From Salipiger bermudensis (GTDB lineage: Bacteria > Pseudomonadota > Alphaproteobacteria > Rhodobacterales > Rhodobacteraceae), in assembly GCF_019801965.1 (NCBI RefSeq), contig NZ_JAHVIA010000013.1:1-54394 (forward strand): a stretch of DNA of 54,394 nucleotides, read 5' to 3'. Below, one piece after another: positions 1 through 7,944 of the stretch. The first letter of the stretch is position 1, and each line of letters starts with the position of its first letter. The translations under genes were made by a program, and so were the position numbers. The notes under the pieces are model-generated. The model saw only the letters and a list, made by a program, of their open reading frames with translations. It made no database searches and was not told where the DNA came from.

Positions 1-595
1 CACCACGCCCGCCACGTCTTCAGCATCATGCCGACGGCCGAACATACCAAATCAGCCGCGCTGCGGTTCGATCACCGCGAACCGAGCCTGCCACGCCGCC
101 GCATGACGGCTTCGAGCCCAAACCACCGCGCCTGTGCCAAACTTTCGCTGCGGGTGCATTCGCCCGCTCCCAGCCCGAACTTGCCCTTCGCTTGGATGTG
201 TCTTGCCAGAGAAGCGGACCTTCATCCTGAGAGCGCTGCCGAGCAGTGTGCGGACAAAGTGCGATTTCCGTGCGGCTGCGCCAATAGCTGCTTCTGGAGA
301 AAGGCGCGGCCAACCACGGCCGTTTTTGACCGATGCTGCATCACCCGACGACGTTAGGAAGGTTAACTTCGCCGACATTTGCAGCGACTAGTCTATAGCC
401 CCGCGGTGTCCGGCAGTGTTGCAATGGCACGCACAATCGCAAACAAGCTGCTGTCGGGCAACGGAAACAAGGCCTCCATGAACTTGGCACTCCGCCGAGC
501 TGAGCCGGTCAGATATGGCATTATTTCCCCGAAGCGCATCCTGTGGTAGAATTTCGAGGCTGCTATCCATTGTTATTGAACAATAGGTGTTAGAT
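1..595. other. Gene-free left edge
   Basis: I see no convincing gene here. Several open frames of 80-110 codons overlap on both strands, but none has a ribosome site, a plausible protein composition or a recognisable motif. The bases around 211-240 share the decamer CCTTCATCCT with a second gene-free stretch near 3145. Both look like degenerate, non-coding intergenic DNA rather than a decayed known gene. A small dyad (TTGTT/AACAA, about 570-585) lies just before the next gene and could belong to its promoter. Confidence 0.5.
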
Positions 596-1063
596 ATGGG
601 AACGAGACTTTTTGGTATCGTCATTTTTCTATCATCCATTCCCGTTGTTGCAACAGCCGACTGCTTTGACCAATGGGACATCTGCACGGACCAGGCCGCT
701 CTGACAAATGATCAGTGTCGCGATCAGTGTAGCGCTCAGTACGCAGACCGTTCTCTGAGACAGAATTGCCGCGATGCCTGCAACGAAGCAGAAGATCGCG
801 CCTGGAACGATTGCGAGGTACGAGAGAGCCGCTGTGAGGCAGGCGACCCTAGAGCGTTTGCCAACACTCCGCCTATGCCCGCAGGGCAGCATCAGCAGCC
901 GATGCCTCAACAGCCCCCCCAACCGACACAACCTCAAGCAATGACTTGGATTTGCCAGACGCCCGCTTTCTGGTGCCAGATGAATCAGCCGGGACCGGTC
1001 GGATATCAGTGCTGGTGCAACTCAGGAATGGGGCCGGTAACGGGCAGAACAGTGCCTCAATGA
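596..1063 (+). CDS. Small secreted Cys-rich, Pro/Gln-rich protein
   Basis: A 155-residue protein of unknown function. Residues 1 to about 21 form a clear Sec signal peptide (MGTRLFG, hydrophobic core, cleavage after VATA). The mature part begins DCFDQWDIC and has many cysteines spaced as CxxQ/CxxxC pairs, suggesting a disulfide-bonded periplasmic or extracellular protein. A central Pro/Gln-rich linker (about 95-120) separates an N-terminal Cys-rich helical-looking part from a short C-terminal Cys/Trp-rich piece ending in WCNSGMG. The ATG at 596 is preferred over the in-frame GTG at 587 because it starts the signal peptide cleanly. It points toward the metallopeptidase gene, which lies on the opposite strand. 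I do not recognise a family. Confidence 0.6.
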   Translation: MGTRLFGIVIFLSSIPVVATADCFDQWDICTDQAALTNDQCRDQCSAQYADRSLRQNCRDACNEAEDRAWNDCEVRESRCEAGDPRAFANTPPMPAGQHQQPMPQQPPQPTQPQAMTWICQTPAFWCQMNQPGPVGYQCWCNSGMGPVTGRTVPQ

Positions 1064-1114
1064 AACAATGACTGGCCAACAGGCCGCTACCCCGACAGAA
1101 CGTAAAGGTTCCGC

Positions 1115-2053
1115 TTACCGTGTCCGAGATTCGGGGCAATCCATACCGTGCTCGTCAGGCAGCGCTGCCAGCTCGGCCTGGCTCTCGAACCACTCGTCGC
1201 GTAGGTTGTTCTCCGTAAGGTACTCCATGAACCCTTCCTCTCGCAGCGCCGCGTCCGAACCGCTCCGCAGCATCATCACGACCCTGCAAAGGCCGGGGGG
1301 GTGCGTGGAGGTTCCATCGTAGACCCCGGTGTCATTCTCGATCGCAGCGAAAAGAAGGAACGGAGTAAAGGCCAGTATCGGATTAAACCCCGAATTGATG
1401 CTCAACCCGACGGCGTAATTGTCTGCGGAGAGCTCTTCTTGCAAAGATGATGCCGGCCCATCCAGGTGCCCTTGCACATGATGACCAATTTCATGGGCCA
1501 GAATAAACGCTAGCCCATCACCCATCATGGCCTCGACGTACAACATATACTGCTCACTCGTTGCCAGGCGCCGCCATTCGGCTTCCGACATCCTGACGAA
1601 CTCTCCGTAGCTGGGCATGGGCGGCGGCCGTTGCCCCGCGTTTGTGGCCCGGACCGACCGCTTCACGACATCTGAGATTTCATGAATATAATCGAGCCCT
1701 AGGTCTTTGTCATGCCCCGCCAGTTCATTTGCGGCCATGCCCCAGACGACGTAGAGATTGGCGATAAGAAAGCCCATCGGAAAGTGGATGGAGCGCTCTG
1801 AACCCCGACGTACGGCCCTGACGCCGTATAGGTTCCAATCATACCGGTCGACGCTGATCTCCACGGTCCCCATGATTGCGGCTTCATAGCTGTCAAGTTC
1901 CGGCCAGAAACGGTCCATGGCGTCATCGATTGATCGCTTCGCAGCACGATACGTTTGCGACATTATATGGTCGCGCTGCTCCAATGATTGCGCCGCCAAG
2001 TTTGATGGAAGCAGCAGGGAACCAAGAAGAAAAAATCTGATGATAGAGTTCAT
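1115..2053 (-). CDS. Secreted M48-like zinc metallopeptidase
   Basis: A predicted 312-residue gluzincin-type peptidase. It begins with a signal peptide (MNSIIRFF, leucine-rich core, cleavage near LAAQ). HEIGHH at residues 187-192 gives the two zinc histidines and catalytic Glu. The motif EELSAD at about 206-211 matches the third zinc ligand ExxAD of M48-like peptidases. The rest, with a Tyr/Trp-rich segment around 70-105, does not match HtpX or BepA closely, so the substrate is unknown. The start at 2053 is chosen because it overlaps the stop of the upstream membrane-protein gene by ATGA, indicating translational coupling, and because it opens with a signal peptide. The two genes probably act together in or outside the inner membrane. 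Confidence 0.7.
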   Translation of the reverse strand: MNSIIRFFLLGSLLLPSNLAAQSLEQRDHIMSQTYRAAKRSIDDAMDRFWPELDSYEAAIMGTVEISVDRYDWNLYGVRAVRRGSERSIHFPMGFLIANLYVVWGMAANELAGHDKDLGLDYIHEISDVVKRSVRATNAGQRPPPMPSYGEFVRMSEAEWRRLATSEQYMLYVEAMMGDGLAFILAHEIGHHVQGHLDGPASSLQEELSADNYAVGLSINSGFNPILAFTPFLLFAAIENDTGVYDGTSTHPPGLCRVVMMLRSGSDAALREEGFMEYLTENNLRDEWFESQAELAALPDEHGMDCPESRTR

Positions 2054-2649
2054 TGCAACTCGCCGTCGTAAGTTCCCTGAATCTCGGCCACCGTCGCTCG
2101 AACGATCTCGGGGACGGAATCCGGATTTCTGGCGTAGGCCTCGGAGAATTCTGCCCACGTCCGAAAATCCTCCTCGCCAAACCTCAGCCGCAATAGCTCG
2201 ACTTTCAGGTCAACCGCGCGCTCCGCCGCTCTCACCAGCAGCGCGCGGTCACGGCCGGCGATGGGCACGTCGCGGGGCGTTCTGCCAACCACGATTAGGG
2301 TGTTGAGCGCCCGCAAGTGCTCGTCCAAATCAGCTCGAAGTGCGCGCGGAACATTATAACTCGTGGACGTCGCGGCCTCCGCCTCCGCGGCCCCCGCGAT
2401 CGTGAATGTCAGGGGGCGCAGCAATGCCGTCACCAAGACAACCACCCCGAACAGCGCAAAGAATGCCCCCGGGCCGACGCGCTGCAGCTGCACGCGCAAC
2501 TCCTTCCAGCTCAATTCGGCTTCATGATCCGCGCGATCCGCAACTCTATAAAACAGGCGCCAACCCATCCAGATCGATGCGCCTGCGGCCAGAACGATGA
2601 TGAGCCGCTCCAATACCCTACCCAGAACGAGGATTTCATTTTCGGTCAT
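2050..2649 (-). CDS. Two-TM membrane protein coupled to metallopeptidase
   Basis: A 199-residue protein of unknown function. Two hydrophobic segments are visible: about 12-33 and 61-82 (rich in Val, Leu and Phe). A charged loop lies between them and a soluble C-terminal region of about 110 residues rich in Arg, Glu and Leu follows, probably helical. The start at 2649 follows a GAGGTT ribosome site; a longer open frame reaches 2826 but its extra residues look non-coding. The stop overlaps the start of the peptidase gene by 4 bases. The C-terminal domain could be a regulatory or substrate-presenting partner of the peptidase, which is inference from coupling only. Confidence 0.6.
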   Translation of the reverse strand: MTENEILVLGRVLERLIIVLAAGASIWMGWRLFYRVADRADHEAELSWKELRVQLQRVGPGAFFALFGVVVLVTALLRPLTFTIAGAAEAEAATSTSYNVPRALRADLDEHLRALNTLIVVGRTPRDVPIAGRDRALLVRAAERAVDLKVELLRLRFGEEDFRTWAEFSEAYARNPDSVPEIVRATVAEIQGTYDGELQ

Positions 2650-3465
2650 GCCAACCTCAATACCGCATTTGCCTAGGACAATGCCCGCGTGAGACCGCAC
2701 TTTCACACTTACTTTAGGCGGCCAGTGCGACGCCACGCTAGTTCGCTCTGGACCACTTCGAAATAGAGACCTAGTCGCACGTGATGCTTCACGACCGGCT
2801 GGGGTGGCGAGCTTCGTCGGCGCCACGATATGTGGCCGATCAGGCGAAATCGGCCGTTATTTTCACCGATAGCTGAGAACCCGCAAACAATAAAAAATCT
2901 TGTGCCACTAACCCTTGGTGAAACGCGGTTTAATCTTGCAACGTTTTTGGCCACAGCCCTAGGAGCCAACATTGGCACACAATGCAGATTCGGTCAAAGT
3001 GGGCTCGTAGGGGCGATTGCTGCGTTCAGTCCGAACGGAAACTTTCGAGAAATGAACCCACCGGTGCGATGTCGGTTTCACTGCGCATTGCCTCCGCTAC
3101 TCGCGACAAAGGCTGCGCATGCAGCGAACGGCAGGAAGGTCCGCCCTGCCGACCTTCATCCTCCGAAAACGCCGCGCGATGGACGAATGGCCGGTTCTGG
3201 TGAAGCTGCACCGTGGCGATCGGCCAGGGACTGAACGGCAGGTCTGGGCCGGAAGCGCCGAGAAGCCGAGGCAGGGATGCAACTGTCGCCAGGCCCGTGT
3301 CCTGCGCGAAGTGGACCTCGGTACGCTAGGCATAGATGGTCGGCTTTCGGAGCGGCGGAGGGTAGGAGTGTCTCTGCCGGTGACCTGCGTCTGTCGACTC
3401 TTTATCTTCGCGAGGCGAGGCGCCCCTTGGAGAGTTCGCCTATTGTTCGGTTAAGGCCATTGCGA

Positions 3466-3478
3466 GCTCCCGCAACCA
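3466..3478 (+). repeat. tRNA 3'-end stub, possible attachment-site remnant
   Basis: The 13 bases GCTCCCGCAACCA match, from memory, the acceptor end plus CCA of alphaproteobacterial initiator tRNA-Met. No T-arm (no GGTTCAAAT-type sequence), anticodon arm or D-arm precedes it, so this is not a complete tRNA gene. It is immediately followed by an A-rich stretch and a strong hairpin, as expected downstream of a tRNA gene. Integrases commonly duplicate the 3' end of a tRNA at the distal junction of an island. The stub is short, so chance is possible. Confidence 0.3.
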
Positions 3479-3488
3479 AATCAAAAAA

Positions 3489-3525
3489 CAACAAAGCCGC
3501 CGACACACGTCTGGCGGCTTTGTTG
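3489..3525. terminator. 13-bp perfect stem hairpin, bidirectional terminator-like
   Basis: Arms 3489-3501 and 3513-3525 pair perfectly over 13 bp around an 11-nt loop. On the minus strand the stem is followed by TTGTTTTTTGA, a good intrinsic-terminator tail. On the plus strand the tail is only TTTGTTG, contained within the stem. No recognisable gene runs into it from either side, which fits a terminator inherited with the tRNA-like stub just upstream. Confidence 0.65.
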
Positions 3526-3843
3526 CTGGGCACCTGGCGCTTGCGCCGCCGCGACGGCTGACGCCGCTGGAGCTCACATCTCTGCCGAACTCGAGACCGG
3601 AGGTGCGCCTGCCGCCTCCGGAGAAGCCCGCGGGCGCACGATTCGATCGATCTCTTCCGACGCGTGCCAGAGCCTCTCGCCGGCGCGGCTCGAGGCTCCC
3701 CCAATCCCCCGATTTTCCCGCTGTGGTGGTGAATCCCTCGGCGGACACTGCTTGCCCGGGCCGATCTCGGTAAGCTTGTCGTCCGGCGGGAGTGCTTCTC
3801 GGCCAAGGCCTTAGCCAAGAAAATAGCTGCAGTTCTTAATGAA

Positions 3844-3871
3844 GCAACTTCAGGTTGCCATGAATTGCCAT
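3844..3871 (+). promoter_or_regulatory. Short inverted and direct repeats upstream of tadG-like gene
   Basis: GCAAC-ttcag-GTTGC forms a 5-bp dyad (3844-3858), and the heptamer TTGCCAT is repeated at 3855-3861 and 3865-3871, one helical turn apart. The cluster lies 60-85 bases before the start codon of the pilus operon in an otherwise AT-richer stretch, so it is a reasonable operator candidate. No known regulator consensus was recognised. Confidence 0.3.
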
Positions 3872-3929
3872 AAAACGGCCCGAATTCAACTTACGATAGA
3901 TTTCAGCGTTCAATTGGGATCTTCGAACA

Positions 3930-5702
3930 ATGGGCATGACTGGGTTTCTGCGCGATTTCCGATCGGCCGAGGATGGCACCGGGACCATCCTTTCGGTCTT
4001 CACCGTCCTCGTCACGCTCATGATGATGGGCGCCGCGATCGACATCATGCATTTCGAGGAAAACCGCGCGCATGTTCAGAACGTTATGGACAGCGCGGCC
4101 CTCGCGGCCGCCGATCTCGACCAGGAGCGCTCGCCCCAGGAGGTCGTCGAGGACTACCTGACCGTCGCCGGGCTCGGCGGCACGCTGCGCGAGGTCAAGG
4201 TCACCCAATCGCCGAACTCCCGGACCGTGTCGGTCACCGGCGCGGCGGAGATGCAGACACTCTTCATGAAAATGTCGGGCGTCGAGAAGCTCAATTCCAA
4301 CTTCACCTCGGTTGCCGATGAACGCGTGTCCAACGTCGAGATCTCCCTTGCTCTGGATATCTCCGGCTCGATGCGGTTCAACGAGCGCATCATCCGGGCG
4401 AAGGCCGCGGCACAGGACTTTGTCGACAAGGTGGTGGCCGAGGATACCGAGGCCGTGACGACCCTCAACGTCATCCCCTTCGCCGGTAGCGTGAACCCCG
4501 GAGAAACGCTGTTCGACCACGTGCTGGGCATCCGCCCGGTGATCCCCGAGGGCGAGGAGCTCGAAGAGGACGTCGCCGATGCGGAGGGATATTTCGAGCC
4601 GCTGCCGCAGGCGATCTCCAATTTCGTCGCCTATTTCGACACCGATGGTGACCAGATCTACGATGTCGCGCACAAGATCGAGGGCTTCCCCGAAAACGCG
4701 CCCCGCGACGCCGATGATTTCTACCGCGGCGCCGTCGCCTACATGATGGCGCAGGATCCGCGGCTGGCGCAGGCGTCGCAATTCCTCGGTGCCTCGATCA
4801 AGGGCGGGCAGGAGAGCGGGATCTACTACCAGGTCACCGGGAATACCAACGGCTCCGCCTCGGATCTCGGCCCGACCAAGAACCGCGGCAAGATCCCGGG
4901 CGACACCTATCTCTACAGCCAGATCGATTTCGATCTCTGGGCCGCCCTTTATCCGGAGCTTCCGGCGCTCGATTCGGCGCAGCTGGTGAATATGCCGTCC
5001 TCCTGCCTGGAAATCTACGAGCAGGAATTCTCCACCACCGAGCTTCCGCTTTCGAACGATTTCATCCCGCACTTCCATTTCTGGCCGATCGACGGCCAGG
5101 TCATGGATTGGGGCTGGTGCCCGGATGAAGACACCTCCGTGCAGTATTTCCAGCATGACGTGGACGCGCTGAAGGACTTCATCGCCAACATGCGCATGCA
5201 TGACGGGACCGGGCTCCATTACGCGATGAAATATGCGCTGGCGCTGCTCGACCCGACCAATCGCGACAGCGTCAATTACCTGATCTCCGAAGGTCTCGTC
5301 GACAGCCGCTTCCTGAATCGCCCGATCGATTGGGGGGACAGCGAGACTGAGAAATACATCGTCATCATGACGGACGGCGAAACCACCGAGCAGTACCGCC
5401 CCTCCAACCCCGACGCCACGATCAACGGAGAAGTCGTCCTGCAGGAGCAGGGAACGAGCAGCTATTACGAGGCCACCGACCGCGACGAGAATGTCAGCCA
5501 CCTGATGCAGCAATGCGGGCTGGCCAAGGAGCACGGGGTCACGGTCTTCACCATCGCCTTCGAGACCTCGGCTTCGGCGGCCGCGGAAATGCGCGCCTGC
5601 GCCTCCTCGGTCAGCCACGCGTTCCACGTCCAGGGCAACGAGCTTCACACCGCCTTCGACATGATCGCTCGTCAGATCAATAACCTCAGGCTGATCCAAT
5701 GA
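3930..5702 (+). CDS. TadG-like pilus protein with VWA domain
   Basis: A 590-residue protein of the TadE/TadG pseudopilin group of the tight-adherence (Flp/Tad) pilus system. The N-terminus has a short cytoplasmic lead, DGTG, then a membrane helix (about 18-40) ending in the typical DIMHFEENRAHVQNVMDSAALAAA stretch of TadG proteins. A von Willebrand factor A domain follows: MIDAS motif DISGS at 143-147 and IVIMTDGE near 476-484. The long insert between them is rich in acidic and aromatic residues. TadG-type proteins are secreted or envelope-anchored and help pilus assembly. It is first of a three-gene set and overlaps the next gene by ATGA. The rest of the tad locus (cpaA-F, tadBCD) is not in the window. 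Confidence 0.8.
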   Translation: MGMTGFLRDFRSAEDGTGTILSVFTVLVTLMMMGAAIDIMHFEENRAHVQNVMDSAALAAADLDQERSPQEVVEDYLTVAGLGGTLREVKVTQSPNSRTVSVTGAAEMQTLFMKMSGVEKLNSNFTSVADERVSNVEISLALDISGSMRFNERIIRAKAAAQDFVDKVVAEDTEAVTTLNVIPFAGSVNPGETLFDHVLGIRPVIPEGEELEEDVADAEGYFEPLPQAISNFVAYFDTDGDQIYDVAHKIEGFPENAPRDADDFYRGAVAYMMAQDPRLAQASQFLGASIKGGQESGIYYQVTGNTNGSASDLGPTKNRGKIPGDTYLYSQIDFDLWAALYPELPALDSAQLVNMPSSCLEIYEQEFSTTELPLSNDFIPHFHFWPIDGQVMDWGWCPDEDTSVQYFQHDVDALKDFIANMRMHDGTGLHYAMKYALALLDPTNRDSVNYLISEGLVDSRFLNRPIDWGDSETEKYIVIMTDGETTEQYRPSNPDATINGEVVLQEQGTSSYYEATDRDENVSHLMQQCGLAKEHGVTVFTIAFETSASAAAEMRACASSVSHAFHVQGNELHTAFDMIARQINNLRLIQ

Positions 5703-6235
5703 TTGCCCGCTTCAAAAAATCCTGCCGTCGGTTCTGCGCCGATCAGGACGGCTCCGGCCCCGTCGAGGTCGTGCTCTATACCACCGCGCTGCTCGTCCTG
5801 CTCGGGACATCCGTCGAGCTCGGGATCATCAACCTCAAGCAGGCCCTTCTCGAACGGGCGCTCGCGGTCTCGGTCCGGGATGTGCGGCTGAACACGGGTG
5901 CGTCGCCGGATTACGCCGCGATCAAGCACCGGATCTGCGAGGAAATGACGGCGTCCAACACTTGCGAGGCCAACATGATGCTCGAGATGAAGGTCGCCGA
6001 ACCGACCAATTTCGTCGGCCTGCCGGACATCATCGATTGCATCAACGCGGAAGAGGAGCCAAGGCCGTCGCGGCAATTCGAGCCCGGCCTCGACAATGAC
6101 CTGATGCTGATGCGGGCCTGCTTCAAGTACAAGCCGATCTTCCCGACAAGCCGCCTCTCCGCCAGCGTTTCTATGGATCAGAATGGCTACGCCCAGCTGG
6201 TGGCACGCGCCATGTTCGTACAGGAGCCCCGTTGA
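5699..6235 (+). CDS. TadE-family pseudopilin
   Basis: A 178-residue TadE-like protein. The N-terminal signature DGSGPVEVVL followed by a hydrophobic helix (about 18-45) is the pseudopilin processing region; the Glu after the Gly/Ser stretch is the conserved +5-type residue. The remainder is a periplasmic domain with several cysteines (for example CEANMM, DCIN, ACFKY). The start overlaps the stop of the TadG-like gene (ATGA at 5699), so the two are translationally coupled. Pseudopilins of this class are cleaved by the TadV/CpaA prepilin peptidase, which is not encoded here. Confidence 0.75.
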   Translation: MIARFKKSCRRFCADQDGSGPVEVVLYTTALLVLLGTSVELGIINLKQALLERALAVSVRDVRLNTGASPDYAAIKHRICEEMTASNTCEANMMLEMKVAEPTNFVGLPDIIDCINAEEEPRPSRQFEPGLDNDLMLMRACFKYKPIFPTSRLSASVSMDQNGYAQLVARAMFVQEPR

Positions 6236-6239
6236 TCAG

Positions 6240-6803
6240 ATGCTGACGTTTCTCCGGACCCACCTCCGTCGCTTCTCGCGCAATACCGAAGGCAGCATGT
6301 CGCTCGAGGTGCTGATCTTCGCGCCGCTACTGTTCGGAACGATCACCGCGACCTTCGCGATGCATGACGCGTTTCGCTTCAAGGATCTCAACAGCAAGGC
6401 CACCTATGCGATATCCGACGCACTGGCGCGCGAGACCGATGCGATCACGCCGGATTATCTTGATGGCATGGTCAAGGCGCTGGCTTTCCTGACCAAATCC
6501 GAATCCGCCTACTCCCTCCGCGTGAGCGTGGTGCAGCAGGATCCGGTTCAGGAAAAGCTGGTCATCGACTGGTCGCGCACCCGCGGCGTCTTCGAGGAGA
6601 TGACCCAGGCCGATCTGGACGACATGGCCGAAAAGATCCCGACCCTCGTCGACAACGAGCGCCTCATCCTCGTGGAAACCCATACCGAATACGCAGCGCC
6701 TTTCGACCTGAGCAAATACGTCACCGGCGAGACCTTCTACAATTTCGTCTTCGCCCGTCCACGCTTCGCTCCGCAGCTGCTCTGGGAAGAGCCATCCGTA
6801 TAG
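6240..6803 (+). CDS. Second TadE-family pseudopilin
   Basis: A 187-residue protein with the same architecture as its upstream neighbour: basic N-terminus, EGSMSLEVLIF processing-type motif, then a hydrophobic segment (about 20-42), then a soluble domain with few cysteines. It starts 4 bases after the previous stop. A longer open frame begins at 6183 inside the preceding gene, but the ATG at 6240 gives the correct pseudopilin N-terminus. With the two genes upstream it makes a compact tadG-tadE-tadE operon. Because the ATPase, secretin and prepilin genes are absent nearby, it must work with a Tad machinery encoded elsewhere, or have a separate role. Confidence 0.75.
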   Translation: MLTFLRTHLRRFSRNTEGSMSLEVLIFAPLLFGTITATFAMHDAFRFKDLNSKATYAISDALARETDAITPDYLDGMVKALAFLTKSESAYSLRVSVVQQDPVQEKLVIDWSRTRGVFEEMTQADLDDMAEKIPTLVDNERLILVETHTEYAAPFDLSKYVTGETFYNFVFARPRFAPQLLWEEPSV

Positions 6804-6804
6804 G

Positions 6805-6841
6805 TGGCCTGCTGCCTGCGCTCACCGACGGCAGCAGGCCA
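6805..6841 (+). terminator. 12-bp stem hairpin after the tad genes
   Basis: TGGCCTGCTGCC (6805-6816) pairs perfectly with GGCAGCAGGCCA (6830-6841) around a 13-nt loop, starting 2 bases after the stop codon at 6803. No T-tract follows, so it may act as an RNA 3'-end stabiliser or a weak terminator. From here to 7102 I see no gene. Confidence 0.55.
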
Positions 6842-7102
6842 AAGCCGCGGGCACCGGTTGCAGTGGCGTGGATAGCAGCAGTTCCGCCTTCTGGGGCTCA
6901 CCATGAGTGTCGAAGCCGCGTTTCCTGGGACGAGGCGCGTTATCGCCGAGGCCAGGCGTCGCCGGACCTCGCTCCCCGCAAGGCGCATTCAGCGCCTTGC
7001 AGCACGGCGCCGATGACATCTGCGTGAGCCCGCGCGCGAGCGCTTGCCGCAGGGGCGCCGTGGCGCGAAAACCACCCTGCAACCGATGCAAACGGACAGC
7101 GA

Positions 7103-7414
7103 ATGCTGCGCTACCTGACTCTCTTCGCGACTCTATCGCTCCTCGTGCTGTGGACACTTGTGCCCACGCAGGGCGTGAGCGCGTCTGGCTGTGCGAGCCA
7201 GACCGGCGCCGCGATGGAAGAGATCTGCTACGCCCCCGGCGCAACCGCGCCGCAACGGGCCCAGCTTAGCAAACCCTGTTCCGCCTGCGGACTTCCCGAG
7301 GCCATTGCCCTGCCCGATAGGCCGCATACGGTTGTCAGCCTTGGCACGCTGCCGGACGCCATCCCGACGCCGGGCCGGACCGTGAGCCCGGATCGAAGAC
7401 CCCCCCGCGCCTGA
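7103..7414 (+). CDS. Small secreted protein with CSAC motif
   Basis: A predicted 103-residue protein of unknown function. Residues 1 to about 27 form a hydrophobic signal sequence (MLRYLTLFATLSLLVLW, cleavage near VSA). The mature part has four cysteines, including the pair C-S-A-C around residue 57-60, and a Pro-rich tail (SPDRRPPRA). It lies 83 bases before doxX in the same direction. It resembles the short DUF2946-type secreted proteins in size and layout, but I cannot claim the match. The real-gene call rests on the signal peptide and on position. Confidence 0.5.
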   Translation: MLRYLTLFATLSLLVLWTLVPTQGVSASGCASQTGAAMEEICYAPGATAPQRAQLSKPCSACGLPEAIALPDRPHTVVSLGTLPDAIPTPGRTVSPDRRPPRA

Positions 7415-7497
7415 TCTCCATTCCCAGCATGGCACCGCCCGGTGCCGACGTTTCAGCGACGCCAGACGGCGCTCGCACCCAATGGAGATATGACAAG

Positions 7498-7944
7498 ATG
7501 ACTTCCCAAACCGCTCAACCTTCCCTGATGCTGCCCGCCCTCCGCCCGCTCTACCGCGCGCTTGCCCCGCTCACCGAGCTGTGGCTGCGCGTCATCAGCG
7601 GCGTTGCACTGATGGTCCATGGCTGGCCGAAGATCCAGAACCCCACCGGCGCCGCCGACATGGTCTCCGGCCTTGGCTTCGCGCCCGGCTGGGTCTGGTC
7701 GATCCTGCTCTCGGTGACCGAGTTCGCCGGCGGCCTGCTGCTGGCGCTCGGCCTGCTCACCCGTCTCGCTGCGGGGGGCACCACCGTGATCCTGCTGGTG
7801 ACGATCTACTTCCACTGGGTGGTGCTGGAGCAGGGCTACCGCGGCGCCGAATTATCGCTGATCTGGTCGGCCGTGACCCTGACCTTCCTCGCCAAGGGCG
7901 GCGGCCGCTTCTCGCTCGACCGTCTGATCGGGCGAGAGCTGTGA
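7498..7944 (+). CDS. DoxX family membrane protein
   Basis: A 148-residue inner-membrane protein with four hydrophobic segments. It shows the DoxX-family hallmarks: LWLRVISGVALMVHGWPKI in the first helix and EFAGGLLLALGLLTRLAA in the third, followed by a short helix and a FTLA-like end. The family (DoxX/SURF4) includes subunits of thiosulfate:quinone oxidoreductase and many uncharacterised redox-linked membrane proteins. The start at 7498 follows a TGGAGATA ribosome site. Its stop overlaps the start of the Tat-exported VOC protein (TGATG), so the two are translationally coupled and probably form one functional unit. Confidence 0.85.
   Translation: MTSQTAQPSLMLPALRPLYRALAPLTELWLRVISGVALMVHGWPKIQNPTGAADMVSGLGFAPGWVWSILLSVTEFAGGLLLALGLLTRLAAGGTTVILLVTIYFHWVVLEQGYRGAELSLIWSAVTLTFLAKGGGRFSLDRLIGREL

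Larger units (their letters stand above)
2650..3929. other. Long gene-poor interval before the tad operon
   Basis: About 1.3 kb without a credible protein gene. Overlapping frames on both strands have Arg/Ser-rich, low-complexity translations typical of shadow frames. The interval holds a tRNA-like 3' end (3466-3478), a strong hairpin (3489-3525) and, close to the tadG-like gene, short direct and inverted repeats (3844-3871). The left half reads as less GC-rich than the tad genes that follow. The bases around 3110-3160 share a decamer with the 5' edge of the window. Confidence 0.5.

Noticed and set aside
3402-3818. Minus-strand frames as a small gene ending at the 3489-3525 hairpin
   Set aside because: Arg/Ser-rich, low-complexity translation, no ribosome site, and the frame runs across the hairpin itself.
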